A DNA stretch of 36,477 bases from an uncultured Eubacteriales bacterium (GTDB taxonomy: Bacteria > Bacillota > Clostridia > Peptostreptococcales > Anaerovoracaceae), in assembly GCA_902796965.1 (NCBI GenBank), contig CADBRA010000008.1:1-36477 (forward strand), written 5' to 3'. The notes under the pieces are model-generated. The model was given only the letters and a program-made list of their open reading frames with translations, ran no database searches and was not told the DNA's origin. Position 1 is the first letter of the stretch. Each line of letters starts with the position of its first letter. Position numbers and translations under genes: made by a program. This document shows positions 1 through 9,103 of the stretch, in pieces.

Positions 1-28
1 TCATTGTTAAAGGCCCTCCGTGATTTAA

Positions 29-56
29 TCATTACTGTCACGAAAGGCCTTGTCAA
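29..56 (-). promoter_or_regulatory. Possible promoter for a gene beyond the left edge
   Basis: On the minus strand TTGACA (51-56) is followed after 16 nt by TAATGA (29-34). The interval is flanked by AAGGCC/GGCCTT and CGTGA/TCACG arms that can pair, so a repressor site or leader hairpin is possible. The gene it would serve lies left of the window and cannot be seen, so this rests on the two hexamers alone. Confidence 0.35.
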
Positions 57-375
57 TTGTTTTTACAGAGTTTTTTCTATAGCCCCTCCGATGCTATGTA
101 TGCAGTGCAGCAGAAATGTTATCATCTGAAGAAAAATACTTCAATCCCACCTATTTAGTCCCCATTAATATTTAATTTTGCATATTTATACATAATACAA
201 TATGTTGATTCCGAGGCTGCTGAGAAATGAAGCTGCATTTTGCCAGACGGTATGATTCCTTAAATATGATTCATACATAAAGCATGACAGAAGCGTTTTC
301 CGCTTTGCGCTGCGGACGGAGTCCGCGTGAAATATAATTTTCATGAATTACATTTTATTTTTTACACTTTTATAC
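57..375. other. Intergenic stretch with no recognisable gene
   Basis: AT-rich DNA between the terminator of the 99-aa gene and the left-edge promoter. I see no ORF with a ribosome site and no RNA gene. A short GCGGAC/GTCCGC hairpin lies near 312-326 but has no T-run on either side. Part of the stretch is probably the upstream region of the gene beyond the left edge. Confidence 0.5.
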
Positions 376-407
376 ACAAAAACCCCGGTTCATAAAAAGA
401 ACCGGGG
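376..407 (-). terminator. Intrinsic terminator of the 99-aa gene
   Basis: A perfect 9-bp stem (383-391 with 399-407, loop ATAAAAA) is followed on the minus strand by a run of T at 376-382. It lies about 30 nt past the stop codon of the 99-aa gene. Confidence 0.9.
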
Positions 408-438
408 CATATACTTTGAAACCTGAATTATATTATAA

Positions 439-738
439 TCAGTCTTCGTCAGAGTGTGACTCAACGTAGTCCTTGATGCTGGCATCGTAGTTTCCGTTAG
501 CGATCTCGTTCTCGTACCAGTCAAGAAGTTCTTCTGCAGTACCAGGGAATTCTCTCATAAGACTTCCTACGTGAGTTCTTACTCCGCCTGTTCTGCTCTT
601 GTCAACGTAACGAAGAGGGAATTTGTTTCCGTCTTTCTGAAGAATCGAATATTCAGCGTTGTTTGCTGAATCGATCTTTGAAGTTACTCTGTAACCTCTC
701 TCGTGAGCTAAATATACAACATCTTCCATAGTAACCAT
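439..738 (-). CDS. Small acidic protein of unknown function, 99 aa
   Basis: I do not recognise this family. The ATG at 738 has a strong ribosome site (AAGGAGG on the minus strand, 749-755, 10 nt away), an extended -10 promoter upstream and a strong terminator downstream, so it looks like a well-expressed single-gene unit. There is no signal peptide, membrane segment or cysteine, so it is probably cytoplasmic. The N-terminal half is a mixed alpha/beta segment (VVYLAHERGYRV, AEYSILQKDGNKFPLRYV) and the last 30 residues are strongly acidic, ending SHSDED. It follows ilvB, but the two have separate transcription signals. Methionine codons 1 and 4 are both possible starts; the spacing to AAGGAGG favours the first. 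Confidence 0.75.
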   Translation of the reverse strand: MVTMEDVVYLAHERGYRVTSKIDSANNAEYSILQKDGNKFPLRYVDKSRTGGVRTHVGSLMREFPGTAEELLDWYENEIANGNYDASIKDYVESHSDED

Positions 739-817
739 CTGGAAAAACCTCCTTATAATAAATCAATTTATACAGAGCCTGATGAGGTTGTTATCATCAA
801 GCATCCACCAAGACCAT

Positions 818-826
818 ATTATAGCA
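818..826 (-). promoter_or_regulatory. Extended -10 promoter of the 99-aa gene
   Basis: TGCTATAAT on the minus strand is a perfect extended -10. No good -35 is visible at 16-18 nt, which is common for extended -10 promoters. An inverted TGATGA/TCATCA repeat lies at 780-800 in the leader and could be an operator or a small hairpin. Confidence 0.6.
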
Positions 827-886
827 TAATTTATAAAAAAATATAGCCTGATATAACATTGATACACATTATAATGAGAAATATCG

Positions 887-2554
887 CTAAACGTCCTCTG
901 ATGAGAACATCTGATCGTTCATAGCATTTCCCGGAGGAACCATAGGAAATACATTTTCCGAATCGCTGATATCACATACAATGACACTGCCTGTGCTGCT
1001 GACCGCTGCCTGATTAAGGACATCTTCGAAGGATTCAAGGCTGGATGCGTGATATCCATTAAGGCCGAACGCTTCAGCCAGTTTTACATAATCAATTACA
1101 TCAGGAAGCAGCGTAGATGAATACCTTCTGTCAAAGAAAAGCTGCTGCCATTGATGAACCATTCCGAGAACATTATTCTTGAAAAGAATTGTGATAATCG
1201 GAAGCTTCTGTGCTGATTCAGTCGCGAGTTCGTTCAGGTTCATCCTGAAGCTGCCGTCTCCTGTTACGTGGATGACTCTCTTGTCCGGATTGCCTATCTT
1301 TGATCCGATCGCAGCCCCCAGACCGAAACCCATCGTTCCGAGGCCACCTGATGTTATATTTTGTCTTGGTCCTGAAAACGGCCAGTACTGGGCAGTCCAC
1401 ATCTGATGCTGACCTACGTCTGTTGCTACTATCACATCGTCTCCGAGTATCTTTGCAGCTGATTTGAAAATATTTTCAGGCACGAACGCATCTTCCGGCG
1501 TTTCATCGGGACGCCTGAATGAGTCTATCATCGCAAGCCACTCTTCATTTCTGCGCTCTTTTATTTCAGGAATCAGACTCCCAAGTGCGTCTCTCATATT
1601 TCCGATAAGAGATGCATCGACTTTAACGTTTTTGTCTACTTCAGAGGCATCTATGTCTATCTGCGCGATTTTGGCCCTCCTCGCAAACTTGGACGTATCC
1701 CCTGTGACCCTGTCGCTGAATCTCGCACCGATCGTTATTAGAAGATCAGAATTATATACTGCCTGATTTGCTTCCTTCTGACCATGCATTCCCACCATTC
1801 CGAGAGAAAGTCTGTTTTTCCTCGGAATAGCGCCAAGATTCATCAGTGTAGAAACGACAGGTATATCGGCTTTTTCAGCGAGCCTGACGAGCAGATCAGA
1901 TGCTCCCGCACTGATCACTCCGCCGCCGGCGTATATGAGCGGACGCTTTGCACGGTTTACAGCATCTGCCAGTGCTGAAATATCCTCTGCCTTAAAGCTG
2001 TTTTTCACTTTATCAGGCTGCACAGCAGGTTCAGGTTCATAATCGCAGAGTTCACCCATGATATCCTTTGGAACGTCTACAAGAACCGGACCCTGGCGTC
2101 CGCTTTCTGCGATTTTAAAAGCGCTTCGCATAACGTCAGCCAGTTCACTGACATCCTGCACGAAAAAGTTGTGTTTTGTCACCGGAATTGTGATGCCTGT
2201 GATATCAACTTCCTGAAATGAGTCTTTTCCTATCTGTGCCCGCGCCACCTGACCTGTTATTACAACGAGCGGGATCGAATCCATGAATGCTGTCGCAATG
2301 CCGGTAACCGTGTTTGTAGCTCCAGGACCGCTCGTAGCGAATACGACGCCTGTACGTCCTGTGGAGCGCGCAAAACCGTCTGCTGCGTGCACCGCGCCCT
2401 GTTCGTGGCTTGTGAGGACATGTTTTATGGTATCCCTATAATCGTATAACGAATCATATACAGGCATAATAGTGCCGCCTGGATACCCGAAAATCGTGTC
2501 AACGCCCTGCTCGCGCAGACATTCCATAATGATCTTTGAGCCCTTTAATTTCAT
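887..2554 (-). CDS. ilvB: Acetolactate synthase, large (catalytic) subunit
   Basis: Acetohydroxyacid synthase catalyses the first common step of valine, leucine and isoleucine synthesis, condensing pyruvate with pyruvate or 2-oxobutyrate using thiamine diphosphate (ThDP), FAD and Mg2+. The 555 aa match the family length. Visible landmarks are the N-terminal ThDP domain with [13 protein letters not shown] (22-34) and catalytic Glu51 in SHEQGA, the FAD-binding middle domain (about 190-340), and the C-terminal ThDP domain with GDGSF (432-436) through NN (460-461) and the MVHQWQ active-site segment (465-470). The ATG at 2554 follows GGGGA. It lies 146 nt downstream of ilvC on the same strand, with a GC-rich hairpin between. 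No ilvN small regulatory subunit is present in the window, so the partner must be encoded elsewhere or the enzyme works without one. Confidence 0.96.
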   Translation of the reverse strand: MKLKGSKIIMECLREQGVDTIFGYPGGTIMPVYDSLYDYRDTIKHVLTSHEQGAVHAADGFARSTGRTGVVFATSGPGATNTVTGIATAFMDSIPLVVITGQVARAQIGKDSFQEVDITGITIPVTKHNFFVQDVSELADVMRSAFKIAESGRQGPVLVDVPKDIMGELCDYEPEPAVQPDKVKNSFKAEDISALADAVNRAKRPLIYAGGGVISAGASDLLVRLAEKADIPVVSTLMNLGAIPRKNRLSLGMVGMHGQKEANQAVYNSDLLITIGARFSDRVTGDTSKFARRAKIAQIDIDASEVDKNVKVDASLIGNMRDALGSLIPEIKERRNEEWLAMIDSFRRPDETPEDAFVPENIFKSAAKILGDDVIVATDVGQHQMWTAQYWPFSGPRQNITSGGLGTMGFGLGAAIGSKIGNPDKRVIHVTGDGSFRMNLNELATESAQKLPIITILFKNNVLGMVHQWQQLFFDRRYSSTLLPDVIDYVKLAEAFGLNGYHASSLESFEDVLNQAAVSSTGSVIVCDISDSENVFPMVPPGNAMNDQMFSSEDV

Positions 2555-2607
2555 GTGTTTTTCCCCATTATAGGTTTGATATTACGAATTTTCCATAAAA
2601 GCAGTAA

Positions 2608-2633
2608 GGCGGCGGCAGATAAGTGCCGCCGCC
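2608..2633 (-). terminator. GC-rich hairpin between ilvC and ilvB
   Basis: GGCGGCGGC (2608-2616) pairs perfectly with GCCGCCGCC (2625-2633). The T-run on the minus strand is poor (TTACTGCTTTT), so it is more likely a partial terminator, attenuator or mRNA-stability element than a full stop. A directly repeated GCGGCGC just upstream in the transcript (about 2641-2661) could pair alternatively with the distal arm. Confidence 0.5.
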
Positions 2634-2700
2634 TGTCATGCGCCGCAATAAGCGCCGCAGACTTATTCTATTCTGTCTGAAGCGAATCCCACTCAGAAGA

Positions 2701-3696
2701 CTATTTCTCGTCGCTCCATGAATACATAGCTCTGAGTTCCTTGCCGACAGCTTCAAGCTGGTGCTCATCATGAAGCTTCTTCTCCATGTTGAAGTGCTGT
2801 CTGCCAACCTTGTTCTCCATGATCCAGTTGCGTGCAAATGTACCGTCCTGGATTTCCTTGAGTGCCTGTCTCATAGCATCCTTTGTATCCTCAGTGATGA
2901 TTCTAGGTCCGATCTCGTAATCACCGAATTCAGCTGTATCGGAGCAGGAGTTTCTCATCTCTCTGAAACCGCCGTGATAGATGAGGTCTACGATGAGCTT
3001 CATCTCGTGGATGCACTCGAAGTAAGCGTTTCTAGGATCGTAACCAGCTTCTACGAGGACCTCGAAACCAGCCTGCATTAATGCTGTTACGCCGCCGCAG
3101 AGTACGCACTGCTCACCGAAAAGGTCAGTCTCAGTTTCAGTTCTGAAAGTAGTTTCGAGCAGAGCAGCTCTTGCGCCGCCAATACCTGCACCATAAGCGA
3201 GAGCGAGATCCTGAGCTTTGCCAGTAGCATCCTGATATACAGCGATAAGGCAAGGAACACCTTTTCCTGCAACATATTCGCTTCTTACAGTGTGACCAGG
3301 TCCCTTAGGTGCGATCATAGTAACATCTACATCAGCAGGAGGAACGATAAGCTGGAAGTGAATGTTGAATCCGTGAGCGAACATGAGCATGTTGCCTGCT
3401 TCGAGGTTAGGAGCAACGTCCTTTTCATATATTTCCTGCTGCTTTTCGTCAGGAGTGAGGATCATGATGATGTCTGATTCCTTAACTGCTTCAGCAGTAG
3501 TCTTAACAGTAAGGCCTGCTTCTTCAGCTACCTTCCATGATTTGCTTCCTTTATAAAGACCTACTCTTACGTCACAGCCGCTTTCCTTGAGGTTCAGAGC
3601 GTGCGCGTGTCCCTGTGAACCATAACCGATGATGGCAATCTTTTTGCCGTCAAGGAGTGATAAGTTACAGTCATTCTGATAAAAAATCTTTGCCAT
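2701..3696 (-). CDS. ilvC: Ketol-acid reductoisomerase, class I
   Basis: Converts acetolactate or acetohydroxybutyrate, the product of the IlvB enzyme, to the dihydroxy acid using NAD(P)H and Mg2+. The 331-aa protein has the N-terminal Rossmann motif GYGSQG (24-29), a cofactor-specificity loop GLYKGSKSW (46-54), the metal-binding TDLFGEQ (D191, E195) and [16 protein letters not shown] (E231), all as in short class I enzymes. I place the start at MAKIFYQND (ATG at 3696) because GGAGG (3705-3709) sits 8 nt upstream; an in-frame ATG at 3720 would add eight residues and has no ribosome site. Promoter elements upstream are unclear, but a TTAATC/GATTAA inverted repeat lies at 3761-3777. Confidence 0.96.
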   Translation of the reverse strand: MAKIFYQNDCNLSLLDGKKIAIIGYGSQGHAHALNLKESGCDVRVGLYKGSKSWKVAEEAGLTVKTTAEAVKESDIIMILTPDEKQQEIYEKDVAPNLEAGNMLMFAHGFNIHFQLIVPPADVDVTMIAPKGPGHTVRSEYVAGKGVPCLIAVYQDATGKAQDLALAYGAGIGGARAALLETTFRTETETDLFGEQCVLCGGVTALMQAGFEVLVEAGYDPRNAYFECIHEMKLIVDLIYHGGFREMRNSCSDTAEFGDYEIGPRIITEDTKDAMRQALKEIQDGTFARNWIMENKVGRQHFNMEKKLHDEHQLEAVGKELRAMYSWSDEK

Positions 3697-3760
3697 TTTA
3701 AATACCTCCAGAGTATTCAATAAATAATATATATGTAATATATATGGTAACGGACCCTCT

Positions 3761-3777
3761 TTAATCAGTCCGATTAA
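3761..3777. promoter_or_regulatory. Inverted repeat upstream of ilvC
   Basis: TTAATC and GATTAA (6 bp each) are separated by 5 nt between the terminator of the upstream gene and the ilvC ribosome site. The position suits an operator for ilvC-ilvB. No T-box or leader peptide is visible in the roughly 110 nt available, so branched-chain control would have to work through DNA binding. Weak evidence. Confidence 0.3.
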
Positions 3778-3800
3778 CCCATTTATAAAAGAAGCCTAAT

Positions 3801-3828
3801 CAAAAGGAGCCGTCCTAAAGGCGGCTCC
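3801..3828 (-). terminator. Terminator of the small P-loop gene
   Basis: GGAGCCGTC (3806-3814) pairs with GGCGGCTCC (3820-3828, one G-T pair), followed on the minus strand by TTTTG (3801-3805). It lies 26 nt past the stop codon at 3854. Confidence 0.8.
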
Positions 3829-3853
3829 GCAATGGTCAACAGTTTTCAATTAA

Positions 3854-4276
3854 CTACTGATTGATGATCTCGTACTGTCTGATAGAGGTATCGAGTTCTT
3901 CAAGGTCAGCACTGAGGCTTACGACGAAATCAATTCCGGACTTCTCCGAGATGTTTGAAAGTTCCCTGAGGAAAGCAGGAAGATCATCTACAGTGATGTC
4001 AGCATGTTTGAGGATACTGTCTATGAATATCTCCTCGATATCGTGATTTGAACTGAGAATACCGTAGATGAATCCGGTATACCTCTCTATATTGCTGACA
4101 TATTCATAATCGTCCATGACGATCATTCTTATATTATAGTTGAGTTCGTGCTTTAATCTGTCGTCCTTGATGATGAAAATGATGCTGCCGTCTTTATCTG
4201 CAACATCCTTGTTGGCCATATCGACCATCATCTTTGTCTTGCCTGAGCCTTTGTGACCTACTAAAAGCTTAACCAT
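3854..4276 (-). CDS. Small P-loop ATPase-like protein, 140 aa, function unknown
   Basis: The protein opens with a Walker A motif, VGHKGSGKT (6-14). A Walker B-like strand follows at EEIFIDS (81-87), and a third hydrophobic strand, FVVSLSAD, at 117-124, so it looks like a minimal RecA/thymidine-kinase-type P-loop fold with no further domain. From memory this is a conserved Clostridia family, often mislabelled as twitching motility protein PilT; it lacks the PilT secretion-ATPase boxes and is far too short. ATG at 4276 has AAGGAGAGG upstream. It is transcribed alone between rlmN and ilvC with its own terminator. Its cellular role is unknown; ATP or GTP binding is the only inference I would make. 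Confidence 0.85.
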   Translation of the reverse strand: MVKLLVGHKGSGKTKMMVDMANKDVADKDGSIIFIIKDDRLKHELNYNIRMIVMDDYEYVSNIERYTGFIYGILSSNHDIEEIFIDSILKHADITVDDLPAFLRELSNISEKSGIDFVVSLSADLEELDTSIRQYEIINQ

Positions 4277-4432
4277 GTGAGTCGCCTCTCCTTTCCGTTG
4301 TACTTGTGTGTTTTATTATACTATCCGGAAAAGAAAAGGACAATATTAAAATGTAAAAACCGCACAAACCCCTGTAATTTCATACATTTCCGGGATTTGT
4401 ACCTGTGTCCGCTCCGCGGACAGCTTTCTTCT

Positions 4433-5482
4433 CTATCTGTTCTCCTTCTCTGACTCCTGCAGTCTCAGCTGACCGCATGCGGCGCTGATATCAGCTCCCA
4501 GCTGTCTCCTGATCGTCGCAGTTATGCCTGCTCTTCCCAGAATGTCAACGAAAGCATCTGCTCTCTGTCTCCTGCCGGGACTGAACTTTTTTTCCTTTAC
4601 GCTGTTGACTGGGATCAGATTCACGTGACACAACATGCCGCGCAGCCGCGCTGCGAGCTCTGCCGCGTTTTCATTACTGTCATTGATGCCGTCGATCAGC
4701 GCATATTCAAATGTAATCCTTCTATGCGTGGTCCGAGTGTAATCTCTGCAGGCTTTAAGCAGCTCGTCCATGCTGTACCGCCAGGATATCGGCATGAGCT
4801 TGTGCCTTATATCATCGTTCGGCGCGTGAAGCGAAACGGCGAGTCCGACCTGCGGCATATCTTCAGCGAATCTGTATATTTTATCTACAAGCCCGCATGT
4901 GGAAACAGTAATGTTCCTCGACCCTATCCCGAGACCCCGTTCATCGTGCATTATCTCTATCGCATTGATGAGATTATCATAATTATCGAACGGCTCGCCT
5001 ATGCCCATGACCACGACATGGCTGACACGCTCGCCTGCATCTCTTGATACAGATACGATCTGATCAACTATCTCGCCGGCCGTCAGGCTTCGTGAAAGAC
5101 CGCTGATTCCTGATGCGCAGAATGCGCATCCCATCCTGCATCCGGCCTGAGACGAAATGCATACCGACCAGCCGTACTTGTAGTGCATGAGTACACTTTC
5201 GACTGCGTCGCCTCCGGCGACATCGAAAAGATATTTCCTCGTACCGTCGAACGAAATCTGCCTCGTTCTCATTTTTACCGCGCTGAAAGACGCCTCCTCC
5301 TCCAGCCTTTCACGCAGCTTTTTCGGCAGATCAGTAAACTCATCTGCCGAAGAAGCTCCTTCGTACATCCGCTTGAATATCTGTTTAGCTCTGAACTTTT
5401 TTTCGCCCAGCGACACAACATATTCCTCAAGCTCCCTGAAAGTCATATCTTTCAGTACGTGCGCGCTTCCGCTCATGATCAT
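4433..5482 (-). CDS. rlmN: 23S rRNA (A2503-C2)/tRNA (A37-C2) methyltransferase RlmN
   Basis: Radical SAM methyltransferase that methylates C2 of A2503 in 23S rRNA, and A37 of some tRNAs, tuning the peptidyl transferase centre. The 349 aa include the CRMGCAFC cluster motif binding the 4Fe-4S centre, the GIGEP SAM-binding segment, and the C-terminal catalytic cysteine in ISAACGQL. The start at 5482 overlaps the ileS stop by four bases (ATGA), implying translational coupling; ATG at 5476 is an alternative, and neither has a strong ribosome site. In many Firmicutes rlmN lies between rsmB and prpC. Here it has left that cluster (see 22203-26096), and its partner is ileS. A GTCCGC/GCGGAC hairpin past the stop (about 4408-4422) has no T-run. 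Confidence 0.95.
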   Translation of the reverse strand: MIMSGSAHVLKDMTFRELEEYVVSLGEKKFRAKQIFKRMYEGASSADEFTDLPKKLRERLEEEASFSAVKMRTRQISFDGTRKYLFDVAGGDAVESVLMHYKYGWSVCISSQAGCRMGCAFCASGISGLSRSLTAGEIVDQIVSVSRDAGERVSHVVVMGIGEPFDNYDNLINAIEIMHDERGLGIGSRNITVSTCGLVDKIYRFAEDMPQVGLAVSLHAPNDDIRHKLMPISWRYSMDELLKACRDYTRTTHRRITFEYALIDGINDSNENAAELAARLRGMLCHVNLIPVNSVKEKKFSPGRRQRADAFVDILGRAGITATIRRQLGADISAACGQLRLQESEKENR

Positions 5483-8400
5483 TCTGCTTTCTTTATTTCA
5501 AGCCCCGTTTCGTGACCGTTCAGAAGTTCCTTACTGAGCTCGTCGCTCGTGAATTCGATGGAATCTGTCAGCGTCTCGCCCTTTATGTAATCAGCATATT
5601 TATCTGCGGCAGATCTGACATCTGCGTCACAGCTAAGTCTGACATTGATGTGATCCATCATGTCAAGATCGAGGTGTTTCCTCATCTGCTGAATCTTTGA
5701 AACCATCTCCCTGGCGAGTCCCTCTGCCACGAGCTCAGGAGTGAGTGCGGTTTCGAGTATTACAAAAACGCTGCCTGCCGAGCCTACAGCAAATCCATCG
5801 CGCGCAGAAATACGCACATCTATGAACTCTTCAGGAATCTCAGTCTCTTCTCCGCCGAGTTCCATCTTTATGCTGTGATCGGCGCTGAGTTTGGTTATGA
5901 TCTCTTTAGCATCCGCTCCAGCGAGTTTCTTTCCGAATTCCTTGATGTTCTTTCCGAGCACAGGACCCGCAGCTCTGAAGTCAGGCTTGAGCGAATAATT
6001 CATAAATGAATCCATGTTCTTTTCGAACACGACATTCTTTACATTTATTTCTTCTTTTATAAGATCAGTCATATCGCCGATCTCGGATTCATATTTTCCG
6101 TCTACAATGATCTCTTCAAGAGGCTGTCTGACTTTAAGATTTTCCTTTTCTCTTTCTCCTCTGCCAAGGCCCGCTATCGTGCGGACGAGATCCATGCGTT
6201 TTTCGAGATCATCATCTATCAGCGATTCGTCGCATTCAGGATAATCAGCCAGATGAACAGAATGAGCTCCTGTAAGTTTAGTATATATTTCATCGCTCAG
6301 AAACGGCGCAAACGGTGCCGACAGCAGAGCCACGCCAGTGAGCATTTCATATGTTGTTCTGTATACAGCCTTTTTGTCGTCTGTCATCGATGAGTCATAG
6401 AATCTTCTTCTGGCTCTTCTTATATACCAGTTCGACAGGTCCTCAGCCACGAAATCAGTGATTGCTCTAACTGTCTTCATGTGTTCGTAATTGTCCATAT
6501 CGGCGGTTACTTCTTTGACGAGACTGTTAAATCTCGAAATTATCCACCTGTCAAGCTCAGGTCTATCGGCCGGAGCAGTGTCTATGTCAGCCGCATTTAT
6601 GCCATCATGATTCGAATATAATATGAAGAAGTTATATACGTTTCTCAGAGTTCCAAAGTATTTACTCTGAAGCTCTTTTACGCCATCTTCGTCAAAGCGA
6701 GTCGGTGTCCAGGCCGGCGAACCATACAGCAGATACCATCTGATAACGTCCGCGCCGTATTTGTCAAACATCATGAACGGATCGACTGTGTTTCCCTTCG
6801 ACTTCGACATCTTTTTACCGTTCTTATCGAGGATGAGGTCTGTTACAAGAACATTTCTGTATGGAGCCTTCCCTGTGATGAACGTCGAAATGGCAAGCAG
6901 CGAATAGAACCATCCACGCGTCTGGTCTATGCCCTCGCAGATAAAATCAGCAGGGAACTGTTCCTCGAACTCTTCTTTGTTTTCGAACGGATAATGCTGT
7001 TGTGCAAACGGCATCGAACCGCTGTCAAACCAGCAGTCCATAACTTCAGGGATTCTGGTCATCGGCTTTCCGCACTCAGGACATTTGAGATGAACCTCAT
7101 CAACATAAGGTCTGTGAAGCTCGATGTCTTTCGCGTCGAACTTCTCGAGTGCTTTCTGCATCAGCTCTTCTCTCGAGCCTATGCACTCAACGTGTCCGCA
7201 TTCGCATCTCCAGATAGGAATCGGTGTTCCCCAGTATCTGTTTCTGGAAATAGCCCAGTCCTTGACATCCGCGATCCAGTTTCCGAATCTTCCTTCGCCC
7301 ACAAACGGAGGCTGCCAGTTTACCGTGTCATTATTTTCGACAAGCTGATCACGCAGCTTTGTCATCTCTATGTACCAGCTCGGCTTTGCATAATAGATCA
7401 GCGGGGTTCCGCATCTCCAGCAATGAGGATAATTGTGAGCTACTTTTTCCTTTGAGAAAAGCTTGCCCTCATTTGCCAGGTACTTTATGATCTCAACGTC
7501 GAGACCGTCTTCCATTACGAAATGACCCTTCCACGGAGTGTCCGTGAATTTCCCCTGTTCGTCGACAGGATTGAAGACCATGAGGTTGTATTTGCGGCCG
7601 ACCTTGTTGTCGTCGTCACCGAACGCAGGTGCGATATGTACTATTCCGGTACCTTCGACTGTGTCTACGTAATCAGCGCAGCATACAAAAAACCCTGTCT
7701 TGTCTTTTCTGTCGATATGGAGGAACGGCATGAGCTGCTCATACTCTATACGTTCCAGTTCGCGGCCTTTTACGGTTTCGAGAACTTTATATTCGCCCTC
7801 TCCGAGATTTCTGTCCGCGAGATCTTCAGCCACATAATAGATTTCCCCGTCTTTTTCCGCTTTGATATAGTTTATGTCAGGTCCTACAGCGAGCGCTATA
7901 TTTGACGGAAGTGTCCACGGAGTAGTCGTCCATGCAAGGAAATATTCGTTGTCTTTTCCCTTGATCTTGAATTTGGCTGTAAGTGTATTTGTCTTTATTT
8001 CTTTATATCCCTGGGCTACCTCGTGAGACGCAAGTCCTGTTCCGCAGCGCGGGCAGTAAGGAAGGACTTTGTGGCCTTCGTAGATGAGGCCTGCGTCGAA
8101 GAACTTCTTGAGAATCCACCAGCCTGACTCTATAAAATTATTATCGAGCGTGATGTACGGATTGTCGAGGTCGATCATGTATCCCATGCGCTTCGACATC
8201 TCGCGCCAGAGACTCTCATACTCAAACACCGATTCGCGGCATTTTTCGTTGAATTCTTTTATGCCGTATTTCTCGATGTCCTTTTTGCCTGTCATGTGAA
8301 GCTTTTTCTCGACTTCGATCTCAACAGGAAGTCCGTGTGTGTCCCAGCCTGCTTTTCTCTTTACTTTGTAGCCCTTCATCGTCTTGTATCTGCAGACCGA

Positions 8401-8595
8401 ATCCTTGAGGGATCTTGCCATGACATGATGTATGCCAGGCTTGCCATTCGCTGTCGGAGGTCCCTCGTAGAAGACAAATGTAGGCTGGTCTTCTCTGTTG
8501 CTGATGCACTGTCCGAGCAGATCTTCCTTGTCCCATCTGTCAGACTGCTCATTCTGAACATCAGCTATAGGCTTTGTAGATAAATTTTCAAACAT
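5479..8595 (-). CDS. ileS: Isoleucyl-tRNA synthetase, long (type 2) form
   Basis: Charges tRNA-Ile. The 1038-aa protein has the class I signature region PTANGKPGIHHVMAR (about 47-61), the editing-domain segment TTTPWTLPSN (about 223-232), and KMSKS (595-599). Four CxxC-type pairs occur before KMSKS (around 181, 392, 464 and 505). The HHVMAR form of the HIGH motif and the long C-terminus without the final zinc finger of the E. coli enzyme suggest the eukaryote-like type 2 class, which as a family is less sensitive to mupirocin (family knowledge; sensitivity here is inference). I choose ATG at 8595, preceded by AAAGGG; the frame is open to 8643, but that extension would run into the T-box terminator. 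Controlled by the T-box directly upstream; rlmN follows with a 4-nt overlap. Confidence 0.95.
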   Translation of the reverse strand: MFENLSTKPIADVQNEQSDRWDKEDLLGQCISNREDQPTFVFYEGPPTANGKPGIHHVMARSLKDSVCRYKTMKGYKVKRKAGWDTHGLPVEIEVEKKLHMTGKKDIEKYGIKEFNEKCRESVFEYESLWREMSKRMGYMIDLDNPYITLDNNFIESGWWILKKFFDAGLIYEGHKVLPYCPRCGTGLASHEVAQGYKEIKTNTLTAKFKIKGKDNEYFLAWTTTPWTLPSNIALAVGPDINYIKAEKDGEIYYVAEDLADRNLGEGEYKVLETVKGRELERIEYEQLMPFLHIDRKDKTGFFVCCADYVDTVEGTGIVHIAPAFGDDDNKVGRKYNLMVFNPVDEQGKFTDTPWKGHFVMEDGLDVEIIKYLANEGKLFSKEKVAHNYPHCWRCGTPLIYYAKPSWYIEMTKLRDQLVENNDTVNWQPPFVGEGRFGNWIADVKDWAISRNRYWGTPIPIWRCECGHVECIGSREELMQKALEKFDAKDIELHRPYVDEVHLKCPECGKPMTRIPEVMDCWFDSGSMPFAQQHYPFENKEEFEEQFPADFICEGIDQTRGWFYSLLAISTFITGKAPYRNVLVTDLILDKNGKKMSKSKGNTVDPFMMFDKYGADVIRWYLLYGSPAWTPTRFDEDGVKELQSKYFGTLRNVYNFFILYSNHDGINAADIDTAPADRPELDRWIISRFNSLVKEVTADMDNYEHMKTVRAITDFVAEDLSNWYIRRARRRFYDSSMTDDKKAVYRTTYEMLTGVALLSAPFAPFLSDEIYTKLTGAHSVHLADYPECDESLIDDDLEKRMDLVRTIAGLGRGEREKENLKVRQPLEEIIVDGKYESEIGDMTDLIKEEINVKNVVFEKNMDSFMNYSLKPDFRAAGPVLGKNIKEFGKKLAGADAKEIITKLSADHSIKMELGGEETEIPEEFIDVRISARDGFAVGSAGSVFVILETALTPELVAEGLAREMVSKIQQMRKHLDLDMMDHINVRLSCDADVRSAADKYADYIKGETLTDSIEFTSDELSKELLNGHETGLEIKKAE

Positions 8596-8642
8596 TTTGC
8601 TGCAATCCCTTTCATTTTTTGGGTGTTTTCGCGGAAATACCA

Positions 8643-8918
8643 TTAATAAAAAATCCCTGCATCATACGATGCAGGGACGATATTAGACAATATACCGCGG
8701 TACCACCCTGATAGCTACGCCGCAGTAAACTGCAGCGATGCCACCTCATACCGCATAACGCGCGGGTCACGAACCAGCTTACTATGTTTCAGCCGGTCGG
8801 CTCAGAAGTGATCTTCATTTCAGAACTCCTGCACAGCCTCTCACCTAACGCTGTTTCTCTGTAGCCGAGTCGTTGAAACTACTCTCTTCGTCAACGCTTT
8901 TTCTATTAAATTTTTGAT
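8643..8918 (-). promoter_or_regulatory. T-box riboswitch, isoleucine specific, with terminator
   Basis: On the minus strand the leader carries the T-box consensus AGGGTGGTACCGCGG (8695-8709), which forms the antiterminator and reads the uncharged tRNA 3' end. The terminator stem is TCCCTGCATC (8654-8663) with its complement (8668-8677), followed by TTTTTT. In Stem I the specifier loop reads GAAG-ATC-ACTTCTG, giving the Ile codon ATC at 8812-8810, followed by the usual purine. When uncharged tRNA-Ile accumulates, the antiterminator forms and ileS-rlmN is transcribed. Specifier and downstream gene agree. Confidence 0.95.
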
Positions 8919-8924
8919 AGGTAC

Positions 8925-8952
8925 AGTATACGACCTTTAAGGCAATTGTCAA
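8925..8952 (-). promoter_or_regulatory. Promoter of the ileS T-box leader
   Basis: TTGACA (8947-8952) and TATACT (8925-8930) on the minus strand, 16-nt spacer. A start near 8918 would place Stem I of the T-box at the 5' end of the transcript, as expected. Confidence 0.85.
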
Positions 8953-9103
8953 TAGCCTTTTTCAAAATAAATATATTATATTGGCGCAAAACATATGTGC
9001 TAAAATATCAGCACACATGACTGAAAGACCTGACTGCACCCGGTACGCACGCAGAAGGTTTTATTTGACATCAGCCTTATATGGGTATCTGAATGATTCG
9101 GCT

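Noticed and set aside
2568..2837. 89-codon minus-strand frame across the ilvC end
   Set aside because: Out-of-frame overlap with ilvC and the ilvC-ilvB hairpin, without a ribosome site; rejected as an ilvN remnant because it shows no ACT-domain pattern.
3854..4276. Annotation of the small P-loop protein as twitching motility ATPase PilT
   Set aside because: Too short and lacks the Asp and His boxes of secretion ATPases; only the Walker A is shared.
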